From positions 1-59,190 of the forward strand of contig DAOUBF010000009.1 in the NCBI GenBank assembly GCA_034432795.1: 59,190 bases of DNA. Reading direction: 5' to 3'. The notes below the pieces were generated by a model, which worked only from the letters and a program-made list of their open reading frames with translations, did not search any database and was not told the DNA's origin. This DNA is from DAOUBF01 sp034432795. GTDB lineage: Bacteria; Chloroflexota; Anaerolineae; DSLN01. The position numbers were made by a program, and so were the translations under genes. Position 1 is the first letter of the stretch. Every line of letters starts with the position of its first letter. Below are positions 25,619 through 34,042 of the stretch, in pieces.

Positions 25619-26167
25619 ATGAGCACAGAGACACCTCAAGGCCCTTCCCAGGAAGAGGCCGAGGCGATGGCGCCTGGCCAGGCTCCTACCGAGTATAACG
25701 TGGAGACGGTAGAGGGAAAGGTCGTCCAACTGAACCAGGTCACCGTTGGCAGCATTGAGGCCGAAGAGGTCCAGGCGAAGATGAGCCTGCTCCAGGACGT
25801 TCAGGCCGACAGCGTAGAGATGCAGCAAAGCGCGGCCCAGCAAATAGATGCCGAGACGATCAGCATGGACCAGAGCGCCGCGTTGTCCGTCCAAGCGCAG
25901 GTCGTCGGCCTGGAGCAGGGCGCATCCGCTGGCCTGGTTATCAGCCAGGAGGCCAGCCTGCAGAACAGCAACGCCATCGCGGTCATCGGCCAACAGGTGA
26001 CGGCCAGCCGGGTGCGGTCCGTGCTTCTGCTGGCCCGTCAGGTCAGCGGCGATATGCAAACCATGTTTGACCAGCGGGCCGCGCTCTTGTTCGGCCTGGG
26101 CGTCGGCGGCGTGCTTGGTGCCATTTCCCTTCTGCGCTCATGGGCCCGACGACGCTACATAGGGTAA
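25619..26167 (+). CDS. Unknown membrane-anchored repeat protein
   Basis: 182 residues from ATG 25619 (GAGGAGAA upstream). Residues about 30-125 show an irregular repeat with hydrophobic residues spaced for a beta-solenoid or stacked strands (VVQLNQVTVGSIEAEEVQ; LLQDVQADSVEMQQSAA; ALSVQAQVVGLEQGASA), rich in Gln, Ser and Ala. The end has one membrane helix (LLFGLGVGGVLGAISLL) and a basic tail (RSWARRRYIG), a tail-anchored layout. There is no signal peptide, so the repeat domain should face the cytosol. Its place ahead of rplY, with a 21-bp gap, suggests one transcript. No function is assigned. Confidence 0.7.
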   Translation: MSTETPQGPSQEEAEAMAPGQAPTEYNVETVEGKVVQLNQVTVGSIEAEEVQAKMSLLQDVQADSVEMQQSAAQQIDAETISMDQSAALSVQAQVVGLEQGASAGLVISQEASLQNSNAIAVIGQQVTASRVRSVLLLARQVSGDMQTMFDQRAALLFGLGVGGVLGAISLLRSWARRRYIG

Positions 26168-26188
26168 AGACCATACCAAGGAGAACAC

Positions 26189-26851
26189 ATGGAAGAAGTC
26201 GTACTTAATGCCTGGCCACGCACCGTGGTGGGCAAGCAAGTGAAAGCGCTGCGCCGCCAGGGGAAGGTGCCGGCGACAGTGTACGGGCCGGGGCGCGAGC
26301 CGATGAACATTGAACTGGACGCCCGTGAACTGGCGCGTATGATCCCCCATATCGCGGGCGAAGCCCAGTTGATTTCGCTGCGCATGGGCGGCAACGGCCA
26401 GACCATCCCCGTGCTGGCCCGCGAGGTGCAGCGCCACCCTATCCGGGGCGATATCCTGCACGTGGACTTTTACGCCGTCGCCATGGACCGGCCCATTCGC
26501 ACGGAGGTGCCCCTGCATCTGGTGGGCGAAGCGCAGCCGGTGGAACGCGGTGAGGGCGTGCTGCTCCACCCCCTCACCCACGTAGAGATTGAGTGCCTGC
26601 CCCGCGACCTGGTCCCGGCGATTGAGGTGGACATCAGCCGTTTGACCCAGGTGGACGATGCGATTTATGTCAAGGACCTGGTGTCCCCACCTGGCATCAC
26701 CATTTTGACTGACCCGGATGAACTGGTAGTGCGCGTCAACCCGGTCGCGGCTGAAGAGGTGATTGAAGAGGTGGCCCCGGCGGCTGCGGCGGAGCCGGAG
26801 ATCATCGCCAAGGGCAAGGCGGCGGCTGAGGAAGAGGAGGAGGAAGAATAA
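26189..26851 (+). CDS. rplY: 50S ribosomal protein L25 / general stress protein Ctc
   Basis: 220 residues: the long TL5/CTC form. The N-terminal 5S rRNA-binding domain is recognisable by VGKQVKALRRQGKVPATVYG and ILHVDFYAV. The C-terminal TL5 domain follows (VPLHLVGEAQPVERGEGVL, then VEIECLPRDLVPAIEVDIS). The extreme tail is an acidic run of glutamates. It binds 5S rRNA in the large subunit central protuberance. A good AAGGAGAA precedes the ATG. Confidence 0.95.
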   Translation: MEEVVLNAWPRTVVGKQVKALRRQGKVPATVYGPGREPMNIELDARELARMIPHIAGEAQLISLRMGGNGQTIPVLAREVQRHPIRGDILHVDFYAVAMDRPIRTEVPLHLVGEAQPVERGEGVLLHPLTHVEIECLPRDLVPAIEVDISRLTQVDDAIYVKDLVSPPGITILTDPDELVVRVNPVAAEEVIEEVAPAAAAEPEIIAKGKAAAEEEEEEE

Positions 26852-26864
26852 CCTCCTGATCACT

Positions 26865-27731
26865 ATGAGCGACCAGCCCGCCGGGCGCCCCCATTACCGT
26901 ATCTATAGCCAGGTGACGCCATCGGCCTTCCTGCATGTGGAGGACGCCCTGGCGATAGGGAAGCTACGGCTGTTCGCCGGCAAATATGAAAAGGGCCAAG
27001 GCGCTTCGGCTACCGCCCACCACTACCTGGACCTGGACGACGCGCGCCTGCTGTTCACCGACCTGGCTGCGGGAAAAGTGCCGGTCACCGACGAGAAGGC
27101 CCAGGCCTACGTGGAGTACAAGGGCAGCGGCGAAGGCATCCCGGTCAGCCGCATCCTCAAAGTCCAAGCCCGGCAGGACCGCGTCTTCTTTGAGCTTTCT
27201 TACGGCCCCGGCGAGTATTCCGGCGAGGGCCTGGGCGCAGGCGCGGTCCGCCCCGTGCGCGGCGCGCAGCGGCAAAGCGTCACAGTAGCCCTAAGCTGGC
27301 TGGAAGCGCGCAAGATGGCGCTGGCCGTGCTGGCGCACCTGACCGCCTGGGAGGTTGCCACCTTCCCCGCCCGCATCGCCACCCGGCTGGCGCAGCAGGC
27401 GGAGGAAATGGCCGAACGCCGCGCTCTGGCCGCAGCGCCACAAGCCGAAGAAGAGACCCCGCCTGCGTCCGCACACCCCGCCGCTCGCCCCCCTGCCGCC
27501 CCAGCGCCGCCCCCGGCGATACAACCCATGCCAGAGGTAGAAACCGCCCCGCCCTCCCCAGAGCCGGAGCGGGCTGATGCCACCGCCTACTGGCAACTGG
27601 CGAACAGCGAGGCGGCACGCAAAGCGGTGGACCCGGCCCAGATCAAAGACTGGGCGCTCAAGGCTCAGCAATACAACCGTTGGGATCTAGCGATCCGACG
27701 TCTCAAAGAGGCGATTGCCCGTAGCCAATAA
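26865..27731 (+). CDS. Unknown protein with a Pro/Ala-rich linker
   Basis: 288 residues from ATG 26865, 13 bp after rplY. The N-terminal 170 residues are beta-rich (HYRIYSQVTPSAFLHVEDA; AIGKLRLFAGKYEKGQGA), a pattern that recalls small ssDNA/RNA-binding folds such as PC4, but I cannot prove that. A helix (about 155-195, LARKMALAVLAHLTAWEVAT-like region) is followed by a Pro/Ala/Glu linker (195-245) and a short conserved-looking end, DPAQIKDWALKAQQYNRWDLAIRRLKEA. Soluble. The last 29 bp overlap the convergent aceA gene. Confidence 0.7.
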   Translation: MSDQPAGRPHYRIYSQVTPSAFLHVEDALAIGKLRLFAGKYEKGQGASATAHHYLDLDDARLLFTDLAAGKVPVTDEKAQAYVEYKGSGEGIPVSRILKVQARQDRVFFELSYGPGEYSGEGLGAGAVRPVRGAQRQSVTVALSWLEARKMALAVLAHLTAWEVATFPARIATRLAQQAEEMAERRALAAAPQAEEETPPASAHPAARPPAAPAPPPAIQPMPEVETAPPSPEPERADATAYWQLANSEAARKAVDPAQIKDWALKAQQYNRWDLAIRRLKEAIARSQ

Positions 27732-29085
27732 GCCGGGTCTCTCCGCCCGGCGCGTGATTTACGCCTACAAACTGCTCGGTTTCGGTCGAGCCGCTTAGGG
27801 CAGCGGTAGCAGTCAGCCCACCCGTCACAGCCAGCAACACCTGGTCGAAATACCCTGTCCCGACCTCGCGCTGGTGCCTGGTTGCGGTATAGCCATAGGC
27901 TTCCGCCGCGAATTCGCGTTCCTGCAGCTCGACATAGGCGCTCATGCCCCGCTCCCTGTACTCGCAGGCCAACTGGTAGGTGTGGTAATTATTCACGTGC
28001 CAGCCAGCGAGCGTGACAAACTGGAACTTGTACCCCAGCGTGCCCAACTCGCGCTGGAACGCAGCGATCGTCGCATGGTCCAGGTAGCGCTTCCAATTGA
28101 ATGAAGGCGAGCAGTTATACGCCAGGAGCTTGCCCGGAAACCGGGCGTGGATGGCTGCAGCGAAGCGGCTGGCCTGCTCCAGATCGGGCTTCGCGGTCTC
28201 AAACCAAAGCAGGTCCGCATAAGGCGCATACGCCAGGCCACGGGCGATCGCAGCCTCCATGCCGCCGCGCATGACGAAGTAGCCCTCGGCGGTGCGTTCG
28301 CCCGTCAGGAAGGCATGGTCGCGCGGATCGATGTCGGAGGTCAGGAGCGTCGCGCTCAGCGCATCGGTCCGGGCGATCACCAGAGTAGGCACATCCAGCA
28401 CATCTGCCGCTAGGCGGGCGGCAGTTAGTGTGCGTATAAACTGTGAGATAGGCACAAGCACCTTACCACCCAGGTGGCCGCACTTCTTTTCCGCAGCGAG
28501 CTGGTCCTCAAAGTGTACGCCGCTGGCGCCAGCTTCGATCAGCGCTTTCATCAGCTCGAAGGCATGCAACGGCCCACCGAAGCCTGCCTCGGCGTCGGCG
28601 ACAATGGGTGCATACCAGTAGCAATCGTTCTTCCCATCCACGCGGTCATTCTGGTCGGCCCGCATCAGTGCATTATTCAGCCGCCTGACAAGCATCGGCA
28701 CGCTGTTGGACGGGTATAGGCTCTGGTCGGGATAGGTCTGCCCGGCCAGGTTGGCATCCGCCGCGACTTGCCAGCCACTCACATACAGGGCTTTCAGCCC
28801 GGCCCGAACCATTTGTACGGCCTGAGCGCCAGTGAGTGCGCCCAGGGCGGGTACATACGCCTCGTTATGCAGCAGATGCCATAGCCGCTCCGCCCCTAGC
28901 TTCGCCAGCGTGTATTCGATCCGGACCGAGGGGCGCAGGCGCACCACCTCCTCAGCCGAGTAGTTACGCCAGATGCCGCGCCAGCGCGGATCACCGGCCC
29001 AGCACTGCTTCAACTCCTCGGCCAGAGAGACGCTCAACGGATCAGCGAAAGCCTCAGGGCAACTCAGGTCAGTGTGCGTTTTCAC
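27703..29085 (-). CDS. aceA: Isocitrate lyase
   Basis: 460 residues. KKCGHLGGKVLVP contains the catalytic Cys in the family signature KKCGH, and YWYAPIVADAEAGFGG is the substrate-binding part. It splits isocitrate into glyoxylate and succinate, letting the cell grow on acetate, fatty acids or, here, acetoacetate from tyrosine. It follows malate synthase by 17 bp on the same strand, so the glyoxylate shunt is one operon. Start ATG 29085 has GAGGAGAT just upstream. Confidence 0.97.
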   Translation of the reverse strand: MKTHTDLSCPEAFADPLSVSLAEELKQCWAGDPRWRGIWRNYSAEEVVRLRPSVRIEYTLAKLGAERLWHLLHNEAYVPALGALTGAQAVQMVRAGLKALYVSGWQVAADANLAGQTYPDQSLYPSNSVPMLVRRLNNALMRADQNDRVDGKNDCYWYAPIVADAEAGFGGPLHAFELMKALIEAGASGVHFEDQLAAEKKCGHLGGKVLVPISQFIRTLTAARLAADVLDVPTLVIARTDALSATLLTSDIDPRDHAFLTGERTAEGYFVMRGGMEAAIARGLAYAPYADLLWFETAKPDLEQASRFAAAIHARFPGKLLAYNCSPSFNWKRYLDHATIAAFQRELGTLGYKFQFVTLAGWHVNNYHTYQLACEYRERGMSAYVELQEREFAAEAYGYTATRHQREVGTGYFDQVLLAVTGGLTATAALSGSTETEQFVGVNHAPGGETRLIGYGQSPL

Positions 29086-29101
29086 CTCTTGTCATCTCCT
29101 C

Positions 29102-30700
29102 TCAATCCAGATAGGCATAGGCGAGGAAGGTCAAGAACTGGACAAATGCCTCGGATAAGGTCAACTGATCCAGGATCTCAGCGGCCCGGCGGTAGTGGTC
29201 TGCGTTAACGCCCGCGAGCCGCTTCAATTCTTGATCGCGAATATGCAGATACAATGCCCTCGTGATCGGGGTGCCATCCTCGCACCTGGCAGCGTGGCGT
29301 AGCCATTGCCACAGTTGCGCCCGCGCGATCTCAGCGGTGGCGGTGTCTTCCATCAGGTTGAAGATCGCCACGGCGCCGTTGCCACCCAGCCAGGCCCCCA
29401 GGTATTGCAGTGCAACGCTCACGTTGTTGCGCAGGCCCGCTTCCGTGATCCGCCCGCCGGGCACGCGAATGTCTAACAAGTCGTGCGCCGTGACCTGGAC
29501 CGTTTCGCGCAGGCGGTCTTTCTGGTGTGGCTTCTCACCGGGGGGCAGCACCCGGTCAAAGACCTCCATCGCTACCGGCACCAGGTCAGGATGGGCAACC
29601 CAGGTGCCGTCGAAGCCAGCGTCGGCCTCGCGCTGCTTATCCTCGCGTACCTTCACCAGCGCGATCTCATTGGTCTGGGGGTCTTTGCGGCTGGGGATAT
29701 ACGCGGCCATGCCGCCGATGGCATGGGCGCCACGGCGGTGGCAGGTCTTGACCAGGAGTTCGGTGTAGGCCCGCATGAAGGGCACGGTCATTGTTACCTG
29801 GGCCCGATCAGGCAGGACACGATCGGGATGATGACAGAATTTCTTGATCAGGCTGAAGATATAGTCCCAGCGCCCGGCGTTAAGGCCAGAGGCGTGCTCA
29901 CGCAACTCGTAAAGGATCTCCTCCATCTCAAAGGCCGCCAGGATCGTCTCAATGAGTACAGTCGCGCGAATGCTGCCACGCGGGATGCCAAGTGCGTCCT
30001 GGGCAGCATTGAACACGTCGTTCCACAGTCGGGCCTCCAGATGGCTTTCGAGCTTGGGGAGGTAAAAGTACGGCCCCGTGCCGCGTTGGAGCAGTTCATG
30101 GGCATTGTGGAAGAAGTACAGTCCGAAGTCAAACAGACTGGCGGAGACCGGCTGGCCGTCGACCAAGACGTGCTTTTCGACCAGGTGCCAACCTCGAGGG
30201 CGGACGAGGAGTGTAGCTATAGTGTCGTTCAAGCGGTAGACTTTACCTTCCGGGTTGGTGAATGTGAGAGAACGGCGCACGGCGTCAAGCAAATTGATCT
30301 GCCCGCGCATAACGTTATCCCAGGTGGGTGAGAGCGCATCCTCAAAGTCGGCCATAAAGACCCTGGCACCCGAGTTGAGCGCGTTGATCATCATTTTGCG
30401 GTCCACCGGCCCGGTGATCTCAACACGCCGGTCTTCCAGGTCCGCCGGTGCTGGCGCGACCCGCCAGTTCGCTTGGCGAATCCATGCCGTGGTGGGGAGA
30501 AAGTCGGGGAGAACGCCGGCATCGAGCGCAGCCTGGCGTTCTTCCCGGCGTTGGAGTAGCGCCTGGCGCATTGGGTTGAATTCCCGATGCAGCCAGGCGA
30601 CGAAGTCCAATGCCTGGGGCGAGAGCACGCGTTTGAATTCGGGCCGGACCCGTCCGATCACCTCCACGTGCTCCAGTAAACCGGAAGCGAATGTTGCCAT
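29102..30700 (-). CDS. aceB: Malate synthase (type A)
   Basis: 532 residues, the length of malate synthase A. ADFEDALSPTWDNVMRGQINL, TVLIETILAAFEMEEILYELR and GLNAGRWDYIFSLIKKF are conserved catalytic segments. It condenses glyoxylate with acetyl-CoA to malate. ATG 30700 gives MATFASG; a GTG two codons earlier (30706) is closer to AGGGGG and may be the real start. First gene of the aceBA pair. A TATACT at 30782-30777 could be its -10 element, but no -35 is evident. Confidence 0.96.
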   Translation of the reverse strand: MATFASGLLEHVEVIGRVRPEFKRVLSPQALDFVAWLHREFNPMRQALLQRREERQAALDAGVLPDFLPTTAWIRQANWRVAPAPADLEDRRVEITGPVDRKMMINALNSGARVFMADFEDALSPTWDNVMRGQINLLDAVRRSLTFTNPEGKVYRLNDTIATLLVRPRGWHLVEKHVLVDGQPVSASLFDFGLYFFHNAHELLQRGTGPYFYLPKLESHLEARLWNDVFNAAQDALGIPRGSIRATVLIETILAAFEMEEILYELREHASGLNAGRWDYIFSLIKKFCHHPDRVLPDRAQVTMTVPFMRAYTELLVKTCHRRGAHAIGGMAAYIPSRKDPQTNEIALVKVREDKQREADAGFDGTWVAHPDLVPVAMEVFDRVLPPGEKPHQKDRLRETVQVTAHDLLDIRVPGGRITEAGLRNNVSVALQYLGAWLGGNGAVAIFNLMEDTATAEIARAQLWQWLRHAARCEDGTPITRALYLHIRDQELKRLAGVNADHYRRAAEILDQLTLSEAFVQFLTFLAYAYLD

Positions 30701-30804
30701 CGTCACTTTAGCCCCCTAAAAGGCCCCCTCCCTCCGCGAAAAAGCAACTTCGTTCCACGCATCACAACATATCCATAGTATAACAGGGGCTGATCCAAAA
30801 CACA

Positions 30805-30825
30805 CAGCCAGATCAGGCTGTTTTT
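30805..30825 (-). terminator. Intrinsic terminator, usable in both directions
   Basis: Stem CAGCC (30805-30809) / GGCTG (30816-30820), 6-nt loop, followed by TTTTT on the + side and TGTGTTTT on the - side. It should end the two-component operon before aceBA. Confidence 0.55.
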
Positions 30826-30872
30826 GAGGCCATGATCGGGTGGGACTAACCTACCCAATTGGGGGGAGCAGC

Positions 30873-31565
30873 TTAGCGGATTGGGCGCGAACCGCGCATG
30901 CGGAAGTAAGCGCCTGCGGCCTCTGTTCGGTTGCTTACGCCCAGCTTCTGAAAGATGTTCTGTAAGTGGAACTTGACCGTATTTTCGGAGAGCGACAGCG
31001 CTACCGCGATCTGGGGATTTGTCAGGCCCCTGGCAACGTGTTCAAGCACCTCCCATTCACGCTCGGAAAGCGCGGAGGCGGTCTGCGGCTGATGCCCGCG
31101 CAGCCACTTGCGGGCAGCAGGCGGGAAGACCAGGTTGCCCAACCCAACCTGGCGGATGGCCTCAATCGTCTGGCGCGGCGGCGCGGTCTTGAGCGCAATA
31201 CCGTCAGCACCGCCCTCCAGCGCCGACTGGATAGATTCACCGTCGCCGAAGGCGGTGAGCACGAGTACACGCACGGGCAGACCGCGCCGCCGGATCTCGC
31301 TCAGGCAATTAATGCCGTCACAGACGGGCATCTGCAGGTCCATGACCACGATATCTGGCTGCTGGCGATCCAGGATGGCGAGCAGATCGGCGCCGTTTGT
31401 CGCTGTAGCGATAACCTCGATATCTGGCTCGTTCGCCAGCAGGCCGCGCAGGCCTTCCAGCACCAGTTCGTGATCGTCGGCGAGCACAACCTGGAAGTGA
31501 CTTCCTCCCCCAATCCGCTGCGCTTGCAGGGCAGAGGGAGTGGACGGAGGCCAGGGGTCAGTCAT
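30873..31565 (-). CDS. NarL/FixJ-family response regulator
   Basis: 230 residues from ATG 31565, which overlaps the kinase stop by 8 bp. Receiver domain: VVLADDHELVLEGLRGLL, phosphorylated Asp in PDIVVMDLQMP, Thr/Lys in VLVLTAF and GIALKTAPP. The C-terminal LuxR-type HTH is LSEREWEVLEHVARGLTNPQIAVALSLSENTVKFHLQNIFQKL-like, a DNA-binding output. It is placed directly before aceBA, separated by a terminator, so control of the glyoxylate shunt is a reasonable guess. Confidence 0.93.
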   Translation of the reverse strand: MTDPWPPSTPSALQAQRIGGGSHFQVVLADDHELVLEGLRGLLANEPDIEVIATATNGADLLAILDRQQPDIVVMDLQMPVCDGINCLSEIRRRGLPVRVLVLTAFGDGESIQSALEGGADGIALKTAPPRQTIEAIRQVGLGNLVFPPAARKWLRGHQPQTASALSEREWEVLEHVARGLTNPQIAVALSLSENTVKFHLQNIFQKLGVSNRTEAAGAYFRMRGSRPIR

Positions 31566-32265
31566 GGCTCGGCACCTCCACAATGATCCGCGTCCCGGCG
31601 CCGGGCGCAGACTCAATCGCAAACGTTCCGCCAACCAAGCTGACCCGTTCGCGCATGCCACGCAAGCCGATGTGCTCACCGCGCTCCGTCGCCTCTGGGC
31701 CGGTCAGCGGGGGTGGCGTGAAGCCGCGCCCCTGATCGATCACCTCAAGCCGCACCCAGCCATGATGGTTGGAAAGCCGCACCGTTGCCCGTTGCACGCC
31801 TGCGTGGCGGTACACATTGGAGAGCGCCTCCTGTAAGATGCGATAGAGCGCGATCTTCACAGGCAGGTCGACCGGGGGGATCTCGCCTTGGACATCAAAA
31901 TCCACACGACATGTTGTCAACTCCTCATGCTGAATGATTAGACCTTCAATGACGGAAAGTAAATCGCGTCGGGCAAACTCAGGCGGGCGAAAGGTGCCCA
32001 GGGATGTTTTGATCTCAGCGAGCGAGATTTCAAGCAGTTCCGACACCCGGTTCAGGCACGCCAGCCAGTCTTGGTCAGGGACCCCGTCTTGGCTGGCGCG
32101 CGCCTGTAACAGGTTAACCTGCGATAGGGCGGCAAAGAGCTTCTGCACCGGTCCATCGTGGATATTCAGGATAATCCGTTGCAACTCTTCTTCAGTGACT
32201 GCAAGAATGCGGCGGGCTGCAAGATGTTCATCCACCGGCCATATCCGGCCATCGTACTCAGCCAT
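31558..32265 (-). CDS. Soluble NarL-type histidine kinase without a sensor domain
   Basis: 235 residues. The dimerisation/phosphoacceptor domain is HisKA_3 type: QRIILNIHDGPVQKLFA with His36. The ATPase domain has the N box ILQEALSNVYRHAG, the G1 box VIDQGRGF and a GLRGMRERVSLVGG lid. There is no membrane segment, PAS or GAF domain; only about 25 residues precede the kinase core. The signal must come through another protein or the cytosol. It is co-transcribed and translationally coupled with the response regulator. Confidence 0.92.
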   Translation of the reverse strand: MAEYDGRIWPVDEHLAARRILAVTEEELQRIILNIHDGPVQKLFAALSQVNLLQARASQDGVPDQDWLACLNRVSELLEISLAEIKTSLGTFRPPEFARRDLLSVIEGLIIQHEELTTCRVDFDVQGEIPPVDLPVKIALYRILQEALSNVYRHAGVQRATVRLSNHHGWVRLEVIDQGRGFTPPPLTGPEATERGEHIGLRGMRERVSLVGGTFAIESAPGAGTRIIVEVPSHD

Positions 32266-32319
32266 GTATGACTTGCATCAACCTCCATGAGTCTGATGCT
32301 GTGTTGATCGGGTGGACTA

Positions 32320-32348
32320 ATTATACAACGTCTATGTTCTCATGCAAA
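32320..32348 (-). promoter_or_regulatory. Promoter of the two-component operon
   Basis: On the - strand: TTTGCA (32348-32343), 17-bp spacer, consensus TATAAT (32325-32320), 55 bases before the kinase ATG. Confidence 0.65.
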
Positions 32349-32355
32349 CGATCAA

Positions 32356-32385
32356 AGTAGAGGTACGGCATACCGTATCTCTACT
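32356..32385 (-). terminator. Hairpin terminator after the DNA methyltransferase
   Basis: 13-bp stem AGTAGAGGTACGG (32356-32368) / CCGTATCTCTACT (32373-32385), with one G-T wobble pair and a 4-nt loop. On the - strand it is followed by TTTGATCGTTTGC, a moderate T-run. It sits 22 bp beyond the methyltransferase stop and just upstream of the kinase promoter. Confidence 0.65.
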
Positions 32386-32442
32386 CCTCTCCCCTCACCC
32401 CTCTCCCTTAAGGCAGGGGAAGGGGTAGAGGTGGGGAGGACC
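32386..32442. repeat. G-rich palindromic repeat (family R1)
   Basis: C-runs then G-runs around CCCTTAAGGCAGGGG; the inner half encodes the Pro-rich end (PPLPLPLP) of the DNA methyltransferase. Confidence 0.6.
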
Positions 32443-34042
32443 TGGAGGAGAGGTCAAGGATGCGCCGGACGACCCCCTCCCCGCCCCGGTCATCCCACGC
32501 CCGGCATAAGATCACATAGCGGCCCGGCTGGCTGAACCGGCAGCGCGCCTTCCGGCCCATCACCTCCTCTAGTTCCACCTCCGCCCTGCCACCGCCCAGG
32601 GGCTTCACCTCCCACGCAATGCGCTCAAGCCGTGCACCGGGGGTCAGCGCGGCGGAATCGGCAGCGCTCAAGGCATAGGTCAATGCCCCCACCCGCCGGA
32701 TGCGCAGGCGGATGCGCGGCGGCAGCGCCAACGTCAGCAGCGGGCCGCATGGCCCTGGGGTAAATGTCACTTTGACACAGGCCAGATGGACTTCTCCCCC
32801 GCCCCCTCTCTCCTCAAGGAGGTCGTCCATCGTCCGTCGTCCATCGTCCGTCCGGCCTGATTCTACCGCCAGGATCGTCCCCCGCTTCCATCCCCCCTCG
32901 CGCAGCGCCTGGGCAAACGCCGCCATTTCAGCCGCGCTCACGGGATGCTGCGCTACATACAGGGCTTCGCGCCCCTTCACGCCATGAACCGGCCCCTCCC
33001 CCCGCACCTGGCCGCCATAAGCCCGGATCACCGCCTCGCGGAAGGCCACAGGAGTGGATTCCGGCGCAGGCGCCAGTCCGGCATACATGACCACGACATC
33101 GGGCATGGCAACGGGCTGCTTCGCCAGCCGCGCCAGCGTCACGCGGACGGCCTCCAGCGCGATGTCGCAGCCGATCCAGCGCCGCCCCAGCCGCGACGCC
33201 ACTACCAGCGCCGTGCCGGAACCGCAGAAGAAATCGGCGACAACATCGCCGGGGTTGGAGCTGGCCCGGATGATGCGCTCCAGCAGCGCCTCTGGCTTCT
33301 GCGTGGGGTAGCCGGTGCGCTCGCGGCGGTCATTTTGCGAGATGATAGGGATACGCCACACATCATCGGCCACCTTGCCTTCCGGGTGGTAATAGTGCGC
33401 TTTGGACGCGGGCACGTGGATGTCCGGGCTGTACGGCTCGCGCACCGCGTCAGCGTTGAAGATGGGCATGTCGGAGAGCGAGTAGCGCAGGATCACGTTG
33501 TGGCGCGGGCCGAAGGCATGGGGCCGCCGCTGGCCGCTGTTCATGTACCAGATGATCTCGTTCAACATGCGGCCATAGCCGAAGAGCTTATCCAGTTCCA
33601 CCTTGACGTAGTGCGCTGCGTGGTAATCCAGGTGGACATACAGCGTGCCGTTGGGCTTGAGCAGGCGCTTCATTTCATACAGGCGGGCATTGAGCCAGGC
33701 CAGGTACTCCGCCAGCCCGCCCTCCCACACATCGGAAAAGCCCGCGTCTCCCCCCAGCCCGGCCCGCGAAGATCGGCGTGGAGCGTAATCGTTACCGGAG
33801 AAGAACGGCGGGTCAATGGTGATCAGGTCAATGCTCGCATCGGGCAGGCTGCGCATTACCAGGAGATTGTCCCCCAGGTAGAGGCGATTGGGCGGCTCAT
33901 CAGGCTGGCCAAATGAGATGCGCTCGCCTGGGATGAGCGGCAGAGCCGGCGTGGGGAAGCGCCAGGTGAAGCCGTAGCGCGCATGCCAGCCCACAGGCGG
34001 CCCTAAGGCGAGGGAGAAGGCGTCGGAGTAGGTGTTTCCCAC
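32408..34042 (-). CDS. Orphan DNA adenine/cytosine-N4 methyltransferase with unknown C-terminal domain
   Basis: 544 residues from GTG 34042. Catalytic motif IV is DPPF (77-80, IDLITIDPPFFSGNDY). Motif I comes later, VVADFFCGSGTALVVASRLG (about 262-281), giving the beta-class order, and TGYPTQKPEALLERII precedes it as usual. So it methylates exocyclic amino groups of A or C. No restriction enzyme or specificity subunit is adjacent. Residues about 300-544 form an unassigned domain that includes a translated R2 repeat (SGRTDDGRRTMDD) and ends in translated R1 sequence. The first 40 bases overlap the penicillin-binding protein gene in another frame. Confidence 0.88.
   Translation of the reverse strand: MGNTYSDAFSLALGPPVGWHARYGFTWRFPTPALPLIPGERISFGQPDEPPNRLYLGDNLLVMRSLPDASIDLITIDPPFFSGNDYAPRRSSRAGLGGDAGFSDVWEGGLAEYLAWLNARLYEMKRLLKPNGTLYVHLDYHAAHYVKVELDKLFGYGRMLNEIIWYMNSGQRRPHAFGPRHNVILRYSLSDMPIFNADAVREPYSPDIHVPASKAHYYHPEGKVADDVWRIPIISQNDRRERTGYPTQKPEALLERIIRASSNPGDVVADFFCGSGTALVVASRLGRRWIGCDIALEAVRVTLARLAKQPVAMPDVVVMYAGLAPAPESTPVAFREAVIRAYGGQVRGEGPVHGVKGREALYVAQHPVSAAEMAAFAQALREGGWKRGTILAVESGRTDDGRRTMDDLLEERGGGGEVHLACVKVTFTPGPCGPLLTLALPPRIRLRIRRVGALTYALSAADSAALTPGARLERIAWEVKPLGGGRAEVELEEVMGRKARCRFSQPGRYVILCRAWDDRGGEGVVRRILDLSSRSSPPLPLPLP
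32822..32856. repeat. GACGGAC-type tandem repeat (family R2, reverse orientation) inside the methyltransferase gene
   Basis: GTCGTCCATCGTCCGTCG-like tandem units, in frame, encode TDDGRRTMDD in the methyltransferase. Confidence 0.65.

Noticed and set aside
32408..34042. Restriction-modification system
   Set aside because: Only the methyltransferase is present; neighbours are a penicillin-binding protein and a two-component system, with no nuclease or specificity subunit.
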